DNA of 64,000 nucleotides. It comes from Prorocentrum cordatum. Taxonomy: Eukaryota; Sar; Dinophyceae; Prorocentrales; Prorocentraceae. This document shows, in pieces, positions 52,480-62,695 of the stretch. A model generated the notes under the pieces. That model had not been told where the DNA came from and ran no database searches. It saw nothing but the letters and a program-made list of their open reading frames with translations. The translations under genes were made by a program, and so were the position numbers. The number at the start of each line of letters is the position of its first letter. The stretch's first letter is position 1. The stretch covers positions 502,854 to 566,853 of the forward strand of contig CAUYUJ010019093.1 in NCBI GenBank assembly GCA_963575745.1, in the 5' to 3' direction.

Positions 52480-52975
52480 TCCCTTCTTCCCCTTCGGGGA
52501 GGGGTTTACCCCTGACCCGTCCCCCTGGACCTGGGCGGGGGGGTTCACGACCCATTGGAGCATTCGACATGGCCTCGGCGAGGAAACAACAGTGATCGAT
52601 GTTACCTGGGTTTGGGGCCCAGTTCGGCTTCCTGGGGGGGGAGGGGCCCACATTGAGCCGCCCTCTTCTTAGATCGATATCCTCCAAGATGGCCCCAAGA
52701 TGGCCCCCGAGACTCCCAAGCGTGCTTCAAGAGGGCATCAAGAGGCGCCCAGGAGGCCGAGAGAGACCTCCAAGAGGTATCCAAGAGGCTCCCACGAGAC
52801 CCCCAAGAGGCACCAAGGTCACCAAGAGGCTCCCCCGAGGCACCTAAAACGCAATAAGAGGCCCCAAGAACAGCCAAGAGGTCCCAACGACGCTTCGAAA
52901 GGACTCTGGGAGATATCCAAGAGACTTCCGAAGGGCCTCCGAGAGGCATCCAAGAGGGCTCTGTCCATTCTCCTC
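52480..52975. repeat. Hairpin head plus N-type repeats
   Basis: CCCCTTCGGGGAGGGGTTTA at 52497, then from 52680 CCAAGATGGCCCCAAGATGG and AAGAGGC(A/T)CC units to about 52970. Confidence 0.65.
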
Positions 52976-53400
52976 GCCCTCCCCCTCCAGTGCCAGACAG
53001 TATGAAGGCCGGGGCAGTTTCAGTTTTTTCTCCACCATCTATACATACTTATAGCTCAATTAAGAAACAGAGAGAGAGAGAGAGAGAAATGAGTACTCTC
53101 CTCAGACATGACATCGTTCAGAGGATACCCGAACCAACATCTATGATTGAGTAAATCTGATGATCCCCAACGTAACTACCTTAACAGAGAATCCGTAAAG
53201 AAGGACTCCTCAGCAAATGGTCAGTAATAAAGGTATCCTGAATCCAGAAGCCTTCTCCGGATATCTGGCTGAAAAACCAGTACGATGGAATCCTTAACCA
53301 GAAGCCATTCAGAAGGTACCATTGCTGGGGAGAAAATTAAGGAACCTGAATGAATGAATCCGTTGAAGGAATCCTGATCAAGGAACTCGTATCAAGAAAT
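52976..53400. other. No gene; short GA repeat
   Basis: GA microsatellite at 53067-53087. AAGGAATCC and GAATCCT words appear and continue into the next block. Lower GC. Confidence 0.5.
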
Positions 53401-54560
53401 CATGTTTAAGGAATCCTGAGCAGAAACCATCAGACGAAGCAGCCCATATAAAAATATCAGAAAACAAACCTTGATACAAAACCTTCCGAAAGACAAACAA
53501 CTCATCAATGCAACATCCGTACATATTCATCCGTTTACCCAACAGAACCTTTAACGAGGAATATTTCCTGAGGAAGCCTTACTACCTGAGCGCCGCCAGA
53601 CTGAATTGCAAAGCGCCCAAGGGGTGCCGCCCGAGCGGGCTCACGCCACAAACCATTGTAACAAACAATTACTGTTCAGGTCCGAGGGCAAATAAACACT
53701 GTTAAGAACGCGTGTCTATTCAAAATTGCAGGTTTTGACTCAACGATCTACTTGAGAACACATATCTCCACGAAAAATTGTGTTTACAATGATGCCTACT
53801 TCTCTGAACTGAACGCTTACCGTTACAATAATTAATGGCTCTTTGGCTTGACACAAGGCGCCACGAGCAAGAGAGATCGGGATCTTTGCTGAGAATCCCC
53901 CCTGCTGGAGAGTCCTCATGAAATATCCTTCGAAAGGAATTCTCAAAGGGAATTGTTAGGAAAAGATCAATCATTAATCATCCTGGACAAGGAGTCCTCA
54001 CTGAAGAATGCGGACAGGAACCCCATAATAGATAACATCTTATTGGGGAGTCATTGCCGAATGGCTCTTCAGGACGGATTATTACCGAAGACTTTCCCTG
54101 AGGAACACGTCCTAAGGATTCCTTCTCCAAGGAATCCTTACTACCTGAGCCCCACCAGGCTGAATGACACAAAGCCCCCCATAAGGGTGCCTGCCGCACG
54201 AGCAGGCTCCACCATTAACCACAAGCACTTGTTTTCATGTCTGAGGGCCAGCAAACATGGGAAACCATACGTTGTTCGTGTTGTTCAGGTTCTCGTGAAT
54301 GTGTCAATCTAAGCGCACATATCTACACGAAAAGGCAAGGAAACATGACAGCCACATGTTTGACTTTGGTTCCTGGCTCTCGGACATGAGAAACAGAACC
54401 TGTACAGTGGTTGCACACCTTTGACTTGACACGAGGCACCACGAGCAAGAGAGATCAGAGTCCTTGCTAAGGGATCCTTGCTGGAGAGACCTCCTTGATA
54501 CCAAGACTTCCTAGGAATTCTTACTGAAGAACCTTGAATAAGGATCCCTTCCTGAAGCAT
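53400..54560. repeat. Tandem duplication of about 560-575 bp, diverged
   Basis: TTACTACCTGAGC(G/C)CC(G/A)CCAG at 53579 and 54138. TTGACAC(A/G)AGGC(G/A)CCACGA at 53849 and 54425, followed in both by GCAAGAGAGATC. AAGGAATCCTGA-type words throughout. Confidence 0.7.
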
Positions 54561-55157
54561 CATAAACAAAATAATCATCACTGTCGAATCCGCTCTGCAG
54601 AAAAAAGCGGGCACTCACTGCTGCGGGCATTTCCCCTCCCCCAATCGCCCACCCCAAGGCTCCTCCTTCTCCACCCCCCCTCCATATATACAACAACTAC
54701 GTTATGAAAATCCTGAAAGGCTATGAAGACAGGAAACAGGTATCCACATTCAAGACACATTATGGAACAGGATGCGACAATACCAATATGACCTTCAAAA
54801 TGCTATGAGGTTGCATCTAGACAGAAATATTTGGTATAGCCATATACGAGACCTATGTTGCTTCACATCAGCAATTTGGCCCCTGCTGACTTTTTTTTTT
54901 CAAAATAATAGATTGGGATGAAACGCTGCCGCTGGATATATCGAGCACAGTTGATCACAACACAAACGCTCCTGCGATCCCGGCCAAAATGGCAAGAAAT
55001 GGTAAGCTCAGATCCGCATGGCTACATTGCAACCGAACCGCTTGACCACCATCTCGACCGAACTGGCGGAATTCGACCACGCGTCCGACAAAATACGTTC
55101 GACGAGGGATGCGCTGCACAATGCCCCGGCCACGGGCAGCGCTACGAGGGAAAGCGG
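54561..55157. other. No gene; Q-like fragment at 54850-54890
   Basis: GTTGCTTCACATCAGCAATT and GGCCCCTG resemble the start of Q1. The rest is unassigned. Confidence 0.45.
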
Positions 55158-55420
55158 GCCCTTCGATGTGTCACTTTCAGCGCCCGTGAAAGTGACACCT
55201 CCCAGGGCCCACTTAAAGAGCACCAGAAAGGCTCCAAGAAGGCCCCGAGAAGGCCCCAGGGCGGCACCAAGAGGGCTCCCAGAGGGACCCAAGAGAGGCC
55301 CCAAGAAGGGCCCAAGAGGGCCCTCCGCGGTGTCACTTTCAACGCCCGTGAAAATGACACCTCCCAGGGCCCACTTAGGGCCTCAGAAAAGCTCTAAGAA
55401 GGCCCCGAAAGGGCCATAGA
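55158..55420. repeat. 162-bp tandem duplication with a strong hairpin in each unit
   Basis: GTGTCACTTTCA, seven-base loop, TGAAAGTGACAC at 55168-55198. Same with compatible changes at 55330-55360. Each is followed by CCTCCCAGGGCCCACTTA. Confidence 0.8.
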
Positions 55421-55429
55421 GAGCCGCCC

Positions 55430-55850
55430 TGGGTTCAACTCCGCGTGGCGGAGTTGGAAGCGATAACTTCAATACCCTACTGGAGGCCTCTTAGGGGCCC
55501 TAAGACGGCACTGAAGAACCCCATCGGGGCTTTTTCAAAGGCAGAGGAGGGCGCAAAAAGGGGCCTCAGTGAGCCCCTGGTCTAACTCCACCTGGCGGAA
55601 TTGGAAGCGATATCGCCCGGCGCCTTCATGGAGCCGCTCGGAGCTTCCAAGACGGCTCCAGAAGGCCCCAGGAGGGCCCCAAGAGGATCGAACGACGATT
55701 CCTGGAAGTGCACCAGTGAGACCCTTGTTGACCTCCGCCTGGCGGAGTTGGAAGCGACAATTTCCAGTGCCCTCTTGGGGCCTCTGGGGGGCCCCTCAGA
55801 AAGCTTTGGGGAGCACAGTGAAGGCCTTCGCAGGGCCGCGTGAGAGCCGT
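55430..55850. repeat. About 146-bp repeat, three units
   Basis: CTCC(G/A)C(G/C)TGGCGGA(G/A)TTGGAAGCGA at 55439, 55587 and 55730. Units are joined by N-type GGGGCC and AAGACGG sequence. Confidence 0.75.
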
Positions 55851-55994
55851 ACCAGGGCCGCATGTGTGCGCGGATGGGGGCGACGAGTGCTGACGCTGAC
55901 GAATATGAGAATGATGAGGGCGATCAAGGCTGGCCCGAAACAAATCCTGGCGCCATTGCAGGCCGCCGATTATCGGCCACGCCGCCAGGACGAC

Positions 55995-56205
55995 GCCAAG
56001 CAACAAAACGACACCAACCAACAAACCGACACCAACCAACAAACCAACAAATCGACACCGGCCAACAAAAGGACACCAAGCAACAAAACGACACCAAGCA
56101 ACAAAACGACACCAACCAACGAAACGACACCAACCAACAAAACGGCACGAATCAACAAAACGGCACTGACCAACCAAACGACAAATCACTTCACGACACC
56201 AATGA
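55995..56205. repeat. 17-18-bp tandem repeat ACCAACCAACAAAACGAC
   Basis: About eleven units with small variations, A and C rich on the plus strand. Confidence 0.9.
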
Positions 56206-56436
56206 ACAACGCGAAATCCACCGACCGCCAACCAAGCATAAAATCAACCGACACAACGAAACCAACCCATAGAGCCAGACCAACCACTGGATTCGTGAGT
56301 CGGGGTAGTCATGGAAGTGAGCCGCTGCAGCCCGCGGAAGCCATTAACAGTGACCAGAGCACCGCAATGCAGCAACGTCCCCGGGCGGCGGCGGGAGTCT
56401 TGGATCTCCCGCGGGACTGGAGCGTAGCGAGTTCGT

Positions 56437-56530
56437 CCTGGGTCCGGTTTAGTGAAGTGAAGAATTTCGGGGTGCTTGCATGGCAAAAACCTTCACTTCA
56501 CTAATCTGGGGCCCCTGGAGCCCCAGGGCG
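56437..56530 (+). mobile_element. Family Q repeat, copy Q2
   Basis: CGTCCTGGGTCCGGTTTAGT, GAAGTGAAGAATTTCGGGG and CTTCACTTCACTAATCTGGG. The two TTAGTGAAGTGAAG segments are inverted across an A-rich centre. Confidence 0.65.
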
Positions 56531-56689
56531 TTTCAGGTCCCCTCGCTGTCTGGGTAGTCCAGGGGGCGCAGTGGCGGCTTACCAGAGGCCCTGTTCCCTA
56601 GCCTCACTTGCTTTCACCCGTGGTGCTCGACGGCCGTCTCGGAGCTGTCTTGTGGCGGTCTGGGGCAATCCCGAAGCCTCTTGGAGCCA

Positions 56690-56940
56690 TCCCAAGGCCC
56701 CAAGGCGCCACCAATGGGGGCCCCAAGAGAGCTCCCAGAGGGCCCCGAAAGGCCTACAACAGATTGCACGTTCGCGCGAATTCTTTGTACCATTTTGGGG
56801 GGTCCCTCTTGGGGCCCTCGGGGAACGTTCTTGGGGCCCTCCGAGGGCCCACTGGGGCCCCGGGAAGGCCCCAAGAACGCTCCCAGAGGGCCCCAAGAAT
56901 GCTCCAAGAGGGCCCCAAGAGGACCCCCACAAGTGACAAA
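56690..56940. repeat. N-type repeats
   Basis: CCCCAAGA, GGGCCCC and TTGGGGCCCTC words on both strands, so the block folds back on itself more than other N blocks. Confidence 0.6.
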
Positions 56941-57009
56941 AACTATTTGCATGAGGGTGCAACTTACTCGGCGCCTCTTGGGGCGCTCTTGGAGCCGTGC
57001 TGGGCGCCA

Positions 57010-57450
57010 CTCGTGGACGACATGGGCTGGGCGACGGCATGTGGACCCTGTCGCTTGGGCCATCGGGGGTGCTCCCCAATGGGGCCACGAAGCTTGTGAG
57101 CGTATGACGGAATGGGCTGGGCGGCGGCCTGTGGGCCCTGCCTGTGGGGCCGTCGGTGTAGCTCCCCGTGGGGCCACGAAGCGTGTGAAACGTATGCCGA
57201 AATATGCTGGGCGGCGGCCTGGGAAACCTGCCGCTGGGACGTTTTTTTGGTGGAGCTGCCTATAGGGGCACGAAATGTTTGAGGGTGTCATCAATGTGGC
57301 CTGGGCGACGGCATGTGGACCTTGCCGCCGGGACCTCCGATGAGCTCCTCATGGGGACACGAAGCGTCTGAGGGGCGTGCCGACATGGGCTGGGCGGCGC
57401 ACTAAGGACCCTGCCGATGGGGCCTTCGGTGGAGCACCTCACAAGGCCAC
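57010..57450. repeat. 90-bp satellite O, first array
   Basis: Five units with GGGCTGGGCGGCGGC(C/A)TGTGG and GGGGCCACGAAGCGTGTGA at spacing near 90 bp (57021, 57111, 57203, 57297, 57388). Confidence 0.8.
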
Positions 57451-57504
57451 GAGACTTGCGGGGGATGTGGCGAAGCAGAGACGCGGGGGAACAAGGGGGG
57501 TGTT

Positions 57505-57606
57505 TTGATGATGTTGATGAGGATGGTGGTGGTATTGATGATGGAGACGGCGAGAATGCTGATGATGCTGATGATGATGGTGATGGCGACGATGACGATG
57601 GACGAT
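57505..57606. repeat. GAT microsatellite
   Basis: Interrupted GATGATG and GATGGTG units. Confidence 0.9.
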
Positions 57607-58029
57607 GACGACGGAGACACGCGGAGAGCAGGGGCAGATACGCGAAGAGGGAGGACGAGGGAGGGGGCCGGAAGGAATGACGCGGGGCGGTGTCTCTTCA
57701 AAACGAAGAACCAACACTGCAATATGGTAGGACATTTCTGGACGACCCCCCCCCGTGGCGCGGTCAATGTCCGCGACAGCATCGCTGGCACTACGAACGA
57801 AATGATCGAACTCTTCCTGCGACGTTACCCGCGGGGTGGATCAGCCAGGGATGGGGGTCGAAACCGCCCCAGCGCAAAGCAAATGTACAATCCTGAGAAA
57901 CCCCAGCCCACATGAACCGATCCGCAACAAGCACGCAAGCCTTCGACGACCCCAACGCACGTGACATCGCATAACGCGACGCGCCATCGAAAACGTTCGA
58001 CGCGCGGCCTCGGAATGACATCGGGCTTC
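57607..58029. other. Unassigned, weakly coding-like on the minus strand
   Basis: A minus frame over 57791-58020 (SRALGSSKACVLVADRF) and a plus frame over 57720-57915 both look plausible, so neither is supported. Confidence 0.15.
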
Positions 58030-58115
58030 ATGGAACGTCGAATGGAAAACATGAAAAAAAACGCCCTGTGGGCTCCGAGACCCAAAATTACTGATGTGAA
58101 GGATTTCGGCTCGTC
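58030..58115 (-). mobile_element. Family Q fragment, copy Q3
   Basis: CCCTGTGGGCTCCGAGACCC, AAAATTACTGATGTGAAGG correspond to the right part of Q1. Confidence 0.5.
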
Positions 58116-58289
58116 GACCATACATGAATTATAGAAGCTTGACATGATACCTTGTGTACATTGGTTGTTAATCATTCCTAGAACTTTTAGCTCCTCGTTT
58201 TTTTCCAAAACCACAACCAATGTGTCACCATATTCGTTTTCTGCAGTCCCCGGGAGACCCAACACGTTGACCAACCTCATTCAGTAGGG

Positions 58290-58435
58290 GCCCCATTACA
58301 AGAAACCTTCCACAAGAAACCCAACCCTGAGACCCCAACACGTCACGCCTGCCATGACAATAAACATCGAAACCGGAGAAACCCAGGGCACCTTGGCGGC
58401 GAGCAGGGTGTTTCTTGGCATGGACCTCCACTGTA
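58290..58435 (+). mobile_element. Family M element, copy M4
   Basis: CCTTCCACAAGAAACCCAAC, CCTGAGACCCCAACACGTCA, CATCGAAACC and AGCAGGGTGTTTCTTGGCAT, ending CCTCCACTGTA. Shorter centre than M1-M3. Ends just before a coding remnant. Confidence 0.8.
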
Positions 58436-58439
58436 ACCC

Positions 58440-58565
58440 GTTAAATTCGACTGGCCAGGGCGCCCACGACGACGACGACGACGACTAGGGGCGACGGCGA
58501 CGGGCGGGGCGGAGCTGGCGTCTGAGTCAACGTGGCGGCGGAGCGGCTCGTCGTCGTCGTCGTCC

Positions 58566-58598
<33 letters not shown>

Positions 58599-59050
58599 GC
58601 GTCGGCGACGGCGTCGGCGGCGGCGGCGTCGGCGTCGGCAGCGTCGTGGGCGGGCGCCGTGTCGAGCAGCTCCGCCCGGTCCGCGTCCGGGTCCCGCAGC
58701 AGCGTGCGCGCCACGTGGCCAGCGGAGCCCAGCAGGCTCTGCGCCGCGGCGTCGACCTGCGCTGCCGACGCGCGCCGACGGCGACGGCCACGCCCCCAGA
58801 CCCATTCGGGACACGAGGCCATCCTGGCGGGAGGCGGTCCGCCAGGGCGTTGAATTCACTTGCGCGGCATTCCTCCCACGTCCCGTCCTCCACCGCCTGT
58901 TCCAACACTGTTGGGCCGAAGGAGGAGGCCGCTCAGACGCGGAAGACTTCCTCGTCGAGGGGGTCGGTGCGGCCAGCCGTGGCAGCGGGGGCCGTGGCAG
59001 CAGCCGGGCCGCGGCGAGGGTGCACCCACGGGCGCTGCCAGGGCTGAAGC
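58440..59050 (-). pseudogene. Decayed coding region, unknown protein
   Basis: On the minus strand one frame reads RTDPLDEEVFRV, meets TGA (58933-58935), and continues in the same frame with SSFGPTVLEQAVEDG and WEECRASEFNALADRLPP to about 58825. The TGA could derive from CGA by a single C-to-T change. Another frame then carries AQSLLGSAGHVARTLLRDP (about 58750-58690), DADRAELLDTAPAHDAADA and an Ala/Asp-rich low-complexity tail to 58445. Third positions are overwhelmingly G/C. A short intron instead of a frameshift near 58760-58825 is possible (GGCAGCGCAG before GTCGAC). No family recognised. Confidence 0.45.
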
Positions 59051-59059
59051 CGCGCAAAC

Positions 59060-59372
59060 GAACGCTCTCGACGGTCCGCGCGGATTTCTTGGATGCGCGC
59101 CTCGCCATCGCTCGGACGTACATTCCCCGTGGATGTCTCGGCTTCGCGAGCGTATGTTTCGCGAGATGACCCAAGGTGCTCCTCGATGGTCCACGACGAG
59201 AGAACACATGCACACGTCCGAGCGATGCCAAGGCGCCACGCCCCCATCCCTGACGCGCGGAGCGCGCCAGGGGCGGCGCCGGCGGGGCCGCTGGGGGGGG
59301 GCCAGCGCCCTCCTCCTCCTCCTCCTCCTCCTCCGCCTCCGCCTCCTCCTCCTCCTCCTCCTCCTCCTCCTC
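59060..59372. mobile_element. Family B element B8 split by another repeat, then CTC microsatellite
   Basis: Left B arm GGTCCGCGCGGATTTCTTGG at 59070. Then GCCATCGCTCGGACGTACAT, ATTCCCCGTG and CTCCTCGATGG, shared with 15738-15815. Then GACGCGCGGAGCGCGCCAGG and a CTC run at 59302-59372. Probably a nested insertion. Confidence 0.5.
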
Positions 59373-59374
59373 GA

Positions 59375-60119
59375 TGCATGAAATCCGAGCGACGCATCGA
59401 ATGTTGATGTTGTGCCCTTGCTCTTCTGCGGTGCCAAAATGGCGACGGCCACGCCCACGGCAGGGACGAGAGGGGGGGGGCCAGAGGGCAGAGGGAGGAG
59501 CGGGAGGGGGCAGCCGAGGGAGCAGGAGGAGGAGGAGAAAGGAGGAGAAAAGAGGAGGAGGAGGAGGAGGAGCAGGAGGAGGAGGGGGAGGAGAAGGGGC
59601 AAAGGGGGGGGGAGCAACAGAGTTAGGGAGGGAGGGCGGCGGGCGAGGAGGGGCCCATGGTGTATGGAGGACAGGACAGGACAGGACAGGACAGGCGCCG
59701 ATGTGCGCCCCAGGGGGAAGGGGGGGCGGTCCTCGAAGAGCTTGGCGGGGGCACATGGCTACTTTACGATCTCGAGTGTGTACTATTGGCTCCACTGATG
59801 CAGTCCTTCCCATGAGTTTGAGCATGCAGCGTCATAACACACAGGCTTGATCATGCAGCGTCATGCACGGTATCTTGAGGGATGGAGGGCGAGCCGAGGA
59901 TGTGGGAGGAAAGGGGAGGAGGCAGGTGGGAGGGAGGACGCCAGGGCGCGGAGAAGGGGGGGGGGCACGGAAGCGGGGCGATGAGGAGAGAGGACTTCGC
60001 CGGCCCAGCGGGCCAGAGGCGTGTTGAAAAGAAAACATATCTGGCAACAGCTGGCTGTGCTATCTGGCTCGCGCACGCGCGCCGGCCCCTGGGGGGTCCC
60101 GGATGACAAGCGTACCCTG
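59375..60119. other. Unassigned; GGA-rich and GGACA repeats
   Basis: GGA/GGAGAA run 59515-59600. Five GGACA units at 59670-59694. GA-rich 59880-59980. TGCAGCGTCAT occurs at 59826 and 59852. No gene recognised. Confidence 0.5.
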
Positions 60120-60680
60120 GCCGCAGCCCGGCCCCCCCGGAGCGCTCGAAGAGCGCCCCAAGGGACCTCCACGAGAGCCCGAGATGGTTCGAGCCCGCCC
60201 AGGAGCGCTGCAAGACACCAGAGAGAATCTCTGGATGGCCAGGAACGACTCCGATACGCCTCAAAAGAGCCCCAAGAGAGCTCCCAGGAACGAGGCTTGT
60301 GGCAAAGATTATGGATCTTAGATGTTGTTGTTGCGCTCTCGCCTTTCTCGTTACTGCGGCCCTCCAGGACGGCCCAGGAGGTCTTCAACATCTCCCCAAG
60401 ACAGCACAAGACACTCCCAGGAACGCCTAAAGATGACTCAAGAGGCCTGCAATACAGCCCATGAGGCTCCAAAGCGCTCACGGGCCCCCCGCAGAGGGCT
60501 CGAAACGATCAGTCCGAACTGTCACTTGGAGCCCGTTCCCTCCGAGCTGGCCCTCGACGCCGCCAGCAAGCTCCCAAGGCGCTCCCACAAGGCTCCCCAT
60601 CCCCCAGAGGCTCCCGAGGGGCTCCCCGAGGGGCCCCCAGAGGCGCCCAAGCCACCGCCGAGAGAGACAAGATGGGCGGG
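60120..60680. repeat. N-type repeats
   Basis: GAGCGCCCCAAGGG, AAGAGCCCCAAGAG and GCTCCCAAGGCGCTCCC units. The non-repeat part 60300-60360 interrupts them. Confidence 0.6.
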
Positions 60681-60879
60681 CGGAATGAGCGAAAAAATTG
60701 AATAAGAAAGGGGGAAAGAAGGGGCGAGGTATGCTGACACAGGGGAGGAAGGGTGGAGAAACAGAAGAAAGCAGGAGAGGGACGGGATAGGGAGAAATTC
60801 AGGGAGGGCAGCGGATGGATGACGGAGGAAACAAAAAAGACGAGGGATGAACGACGAATTATCCTGGCGAAGGACCCAA
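60681..60879. other. Purine-rich, no gene
   Basis: GAAAGGGGGAAAG and GGAGGAAGG-like tracts only. Confidence 0.5.
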
Positions 60880-61095
60880 CCATGTGCAGATGTGAGTACC
60901 GCAGGGCAGGCGGGACGATCCCGCGGAAATTCCGTATGGGGCTCGCGAACCGAGTGAGACGGGCGAGCCGCGTGATGGGTGTGCCGACATGGGGCGGGTG
61001 CCGCATGCGGGCTGTGGGGAGACGCACGCGATGACGGCCGCTGAGACCTTTTCGGTGGAGCTCCTCATGGTGGCCACGAAGCGTGCGATGGGCGC
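60880..61095. repeat. 90-bp satellite O, second array
   Basis: Two diverged units: GTGTGCCGACATGGGGCGGG and GGTGGAGCTCCTCATGGTGG with CCACGAAGCGTGCGATGGG match the first array. Confidence 0.65.
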
Positions 61096-61319
61096 GCAAT
61101 TGTTCGCCCTAGAACTGCTTCTGAAGGCCGCCGGGGCCCGAAGGCGGGCCCCACACACCCAAAACAGCGAGAATCCAAACACGCGTACACATCAGATGGG
61201 AAGAAACGACGAAGCCGAAAAAAGGACAGCGGAGAGGGATCTATAGGGAGAGGACAGACCAAGTTTCCATGGTTACTCTCCCGACGCCGGACAGGGAGCC
61301 TGTTCCAGGATGGCTCTCC

Positions 61320-61440
61320 AGTTGCAAGTTCCCTCCTCCGCCCTCCCCCGCCACAAACTCCTCCTCCTTCTCCTCCTCTCATCCTCCTCCTCCTCTCTCC
61401 TCCTCCTCCTCCTCCTCTCCTCCTCTCCTCCTCCTCATCC
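61320..61440. repeat. CTC-rich microsatellite
   Basis: CTCCTCCTTCTCCTC with TCAT and TCTC interruptions. Confidence 0.85.
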
Positions 61441-61447
61441 AGTGTAC

Positions 61448-61775
61448 CGTGGAGCTCCCTATAGGACCATGGTCCTCGTGATGGGGTGTACCTACATGGG
61501 TTCGGAGCCACCATGCAACAGCTGCCACTGGAGCCTTATGTGGAGCTCCCTGTAGGACCACGTTCCTCGTGAGGTGTGTACCGAAATGGGTGCGGAGCCG
61601 CCATGCAACCCCTGCCACTGGATGTTTATGTGGAGCTCCCTACGGGACAACGATCCTCGTGAGGGGTGTACCGAAATGGGTGCGGCGCCGCCATGCAACC
61701 CCTTCCACTGAAGCCTTCTGTGAAGCTCCCTACAGGACCACGATCCTCGTGAAGGGTGCACCGGAATGGGTGCAA
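61448..61775. repeat. 90-bp satellite O, third array
   Basis: Units start GTGGAGCTCCCT at 61449, 61540 and 61630, and GTGAAGCTCCCT at 61720, each with GGACCACG(A/T)TCCTCGTGA and ACCGAAATGGGTGCGG. More uniform than the other two arrays and bordered by microsatellites on both sides. Confidence 0.9.
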
Positions 61776-61972
61776 GAGAGGAGGAGGAGGAGGAGGAGGA
61801 GGAGGAGGAGGAGGAGGAGGAGGAGGAGGAGGAGGAGGAGGAGGAGGAGGAGGAAAGGGAGGAGGAGGAGGAGGAGGAGGAGGAGGGGGAAAGGGAGGAG
61901 GAGGAGGAGGAGGAGGAGGAGGAAATGGAGGAGGAGGAGGAGGAGAAGGAGGAGGAGCAGGAGGAGGGAGGG
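61776..61972. repeat. GGA microsatellite
   Basis: About 195 bp of GGA with AAA and GGG interruptions, beginning inside the last satellite unit. Confidence 0.95.
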
Positions 61973-62147
61973 CCGAGGGGGAGGAGACAGGGCGAGGGCG
62001 GCGCCTGTAAGGTCACGGCCCGGCAGGCGCTGCAACCGCGCTCCGGCTTGAGGAGGCGCTGCTGCTCGACCTCGGCGCGGGGCCGGCGGCGCGGGGGCGG
62101 GTCGAGGGCGCGGAGGCCCTTCAACGGGAGGAGGAAGCTGCACACAG

Positions 62148-62306
62148 TGGAGACGCATCCCAAGAAGCACCCTGCTTGCCTCCAGGGTGCCCTGGGCTTC
62201 TTGGGTTTCATGGTTCTGCAATTGAAAATCGTAACGGCCCCACACCACAAATCAATGAACCTGCTGGGGTCTCAGGGTCGTGTTTCTTGTGGACTGCCCC
62301 CCACTA
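62148..62306 (-). mobile_element. Family M element, copy M5
   Basis: Inverse of M1-M4: CAGTGGAGACGCATCCCAAG, AAGCACCCTGCTTGCCTCCA, CTGGGGTCTCAGGGTCG and TGTTTCTTGTGGACTG. Confidence 0.8.
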
Positions 62307-62309
62307 TAT

Positions 62310-62462
62310 ATAAAGAAACAAAAAAAAAAACTTCCGGAGCTCCCCGCGGATATCTTGGCTCGGCGCTTGGCCCTGCTGTCCCTGGTGCGCCCCCAAGGGA
62401 GGCGGATCCAGCGCCGATCCAGACAAACAACGCACAGAGCTCCAGAAGTGCATGTTGAGACA
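62310..62462. mobile_element. Family B element, copy B9
   Basis: CTTCCGGAGCTCCCCGCGGA, TATCTTGGCTCGGCGCTTGG on the left; CCAGCGCCGATCCAGACAA and GAGCTCCAGAAGTGCATG on the right. Directly abuts M5. Confidence 0.75.
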
Positions 62463-62464
62463 AA

Positions 62465-62695
62465 TTTGATTCACTGGCTGGAGTTTTGGGTGTAACGTCT
62501 TCTGCTGTACTTCGACTCGCGCTGGAACTTCCAAGTTTTCTCCAGCTCTGTGGAGGTACCCGTGGATTTGCCTCGACTTGGCTGACTCTACCTCGATTCT
62601 GTATTGTGTACCTCGATGTGCATCGAATGGACTGGCCTGATCCCCGCAGGTCAATTAGAGACAAGTCGACAAGCCTTGAGGGAAAGGGTGCGAGG
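62465..62695 (+). repeat. Family Y dispersed repeat, copy Y2
   Basis: CGACTCGCGCTGGAACTTCC, CTACCTCGATTCTG, GTGCATCG, ACAAGTCGACAAGCCTTGAG and GGAAAGG parallel Y1. Confidence 0.65.
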
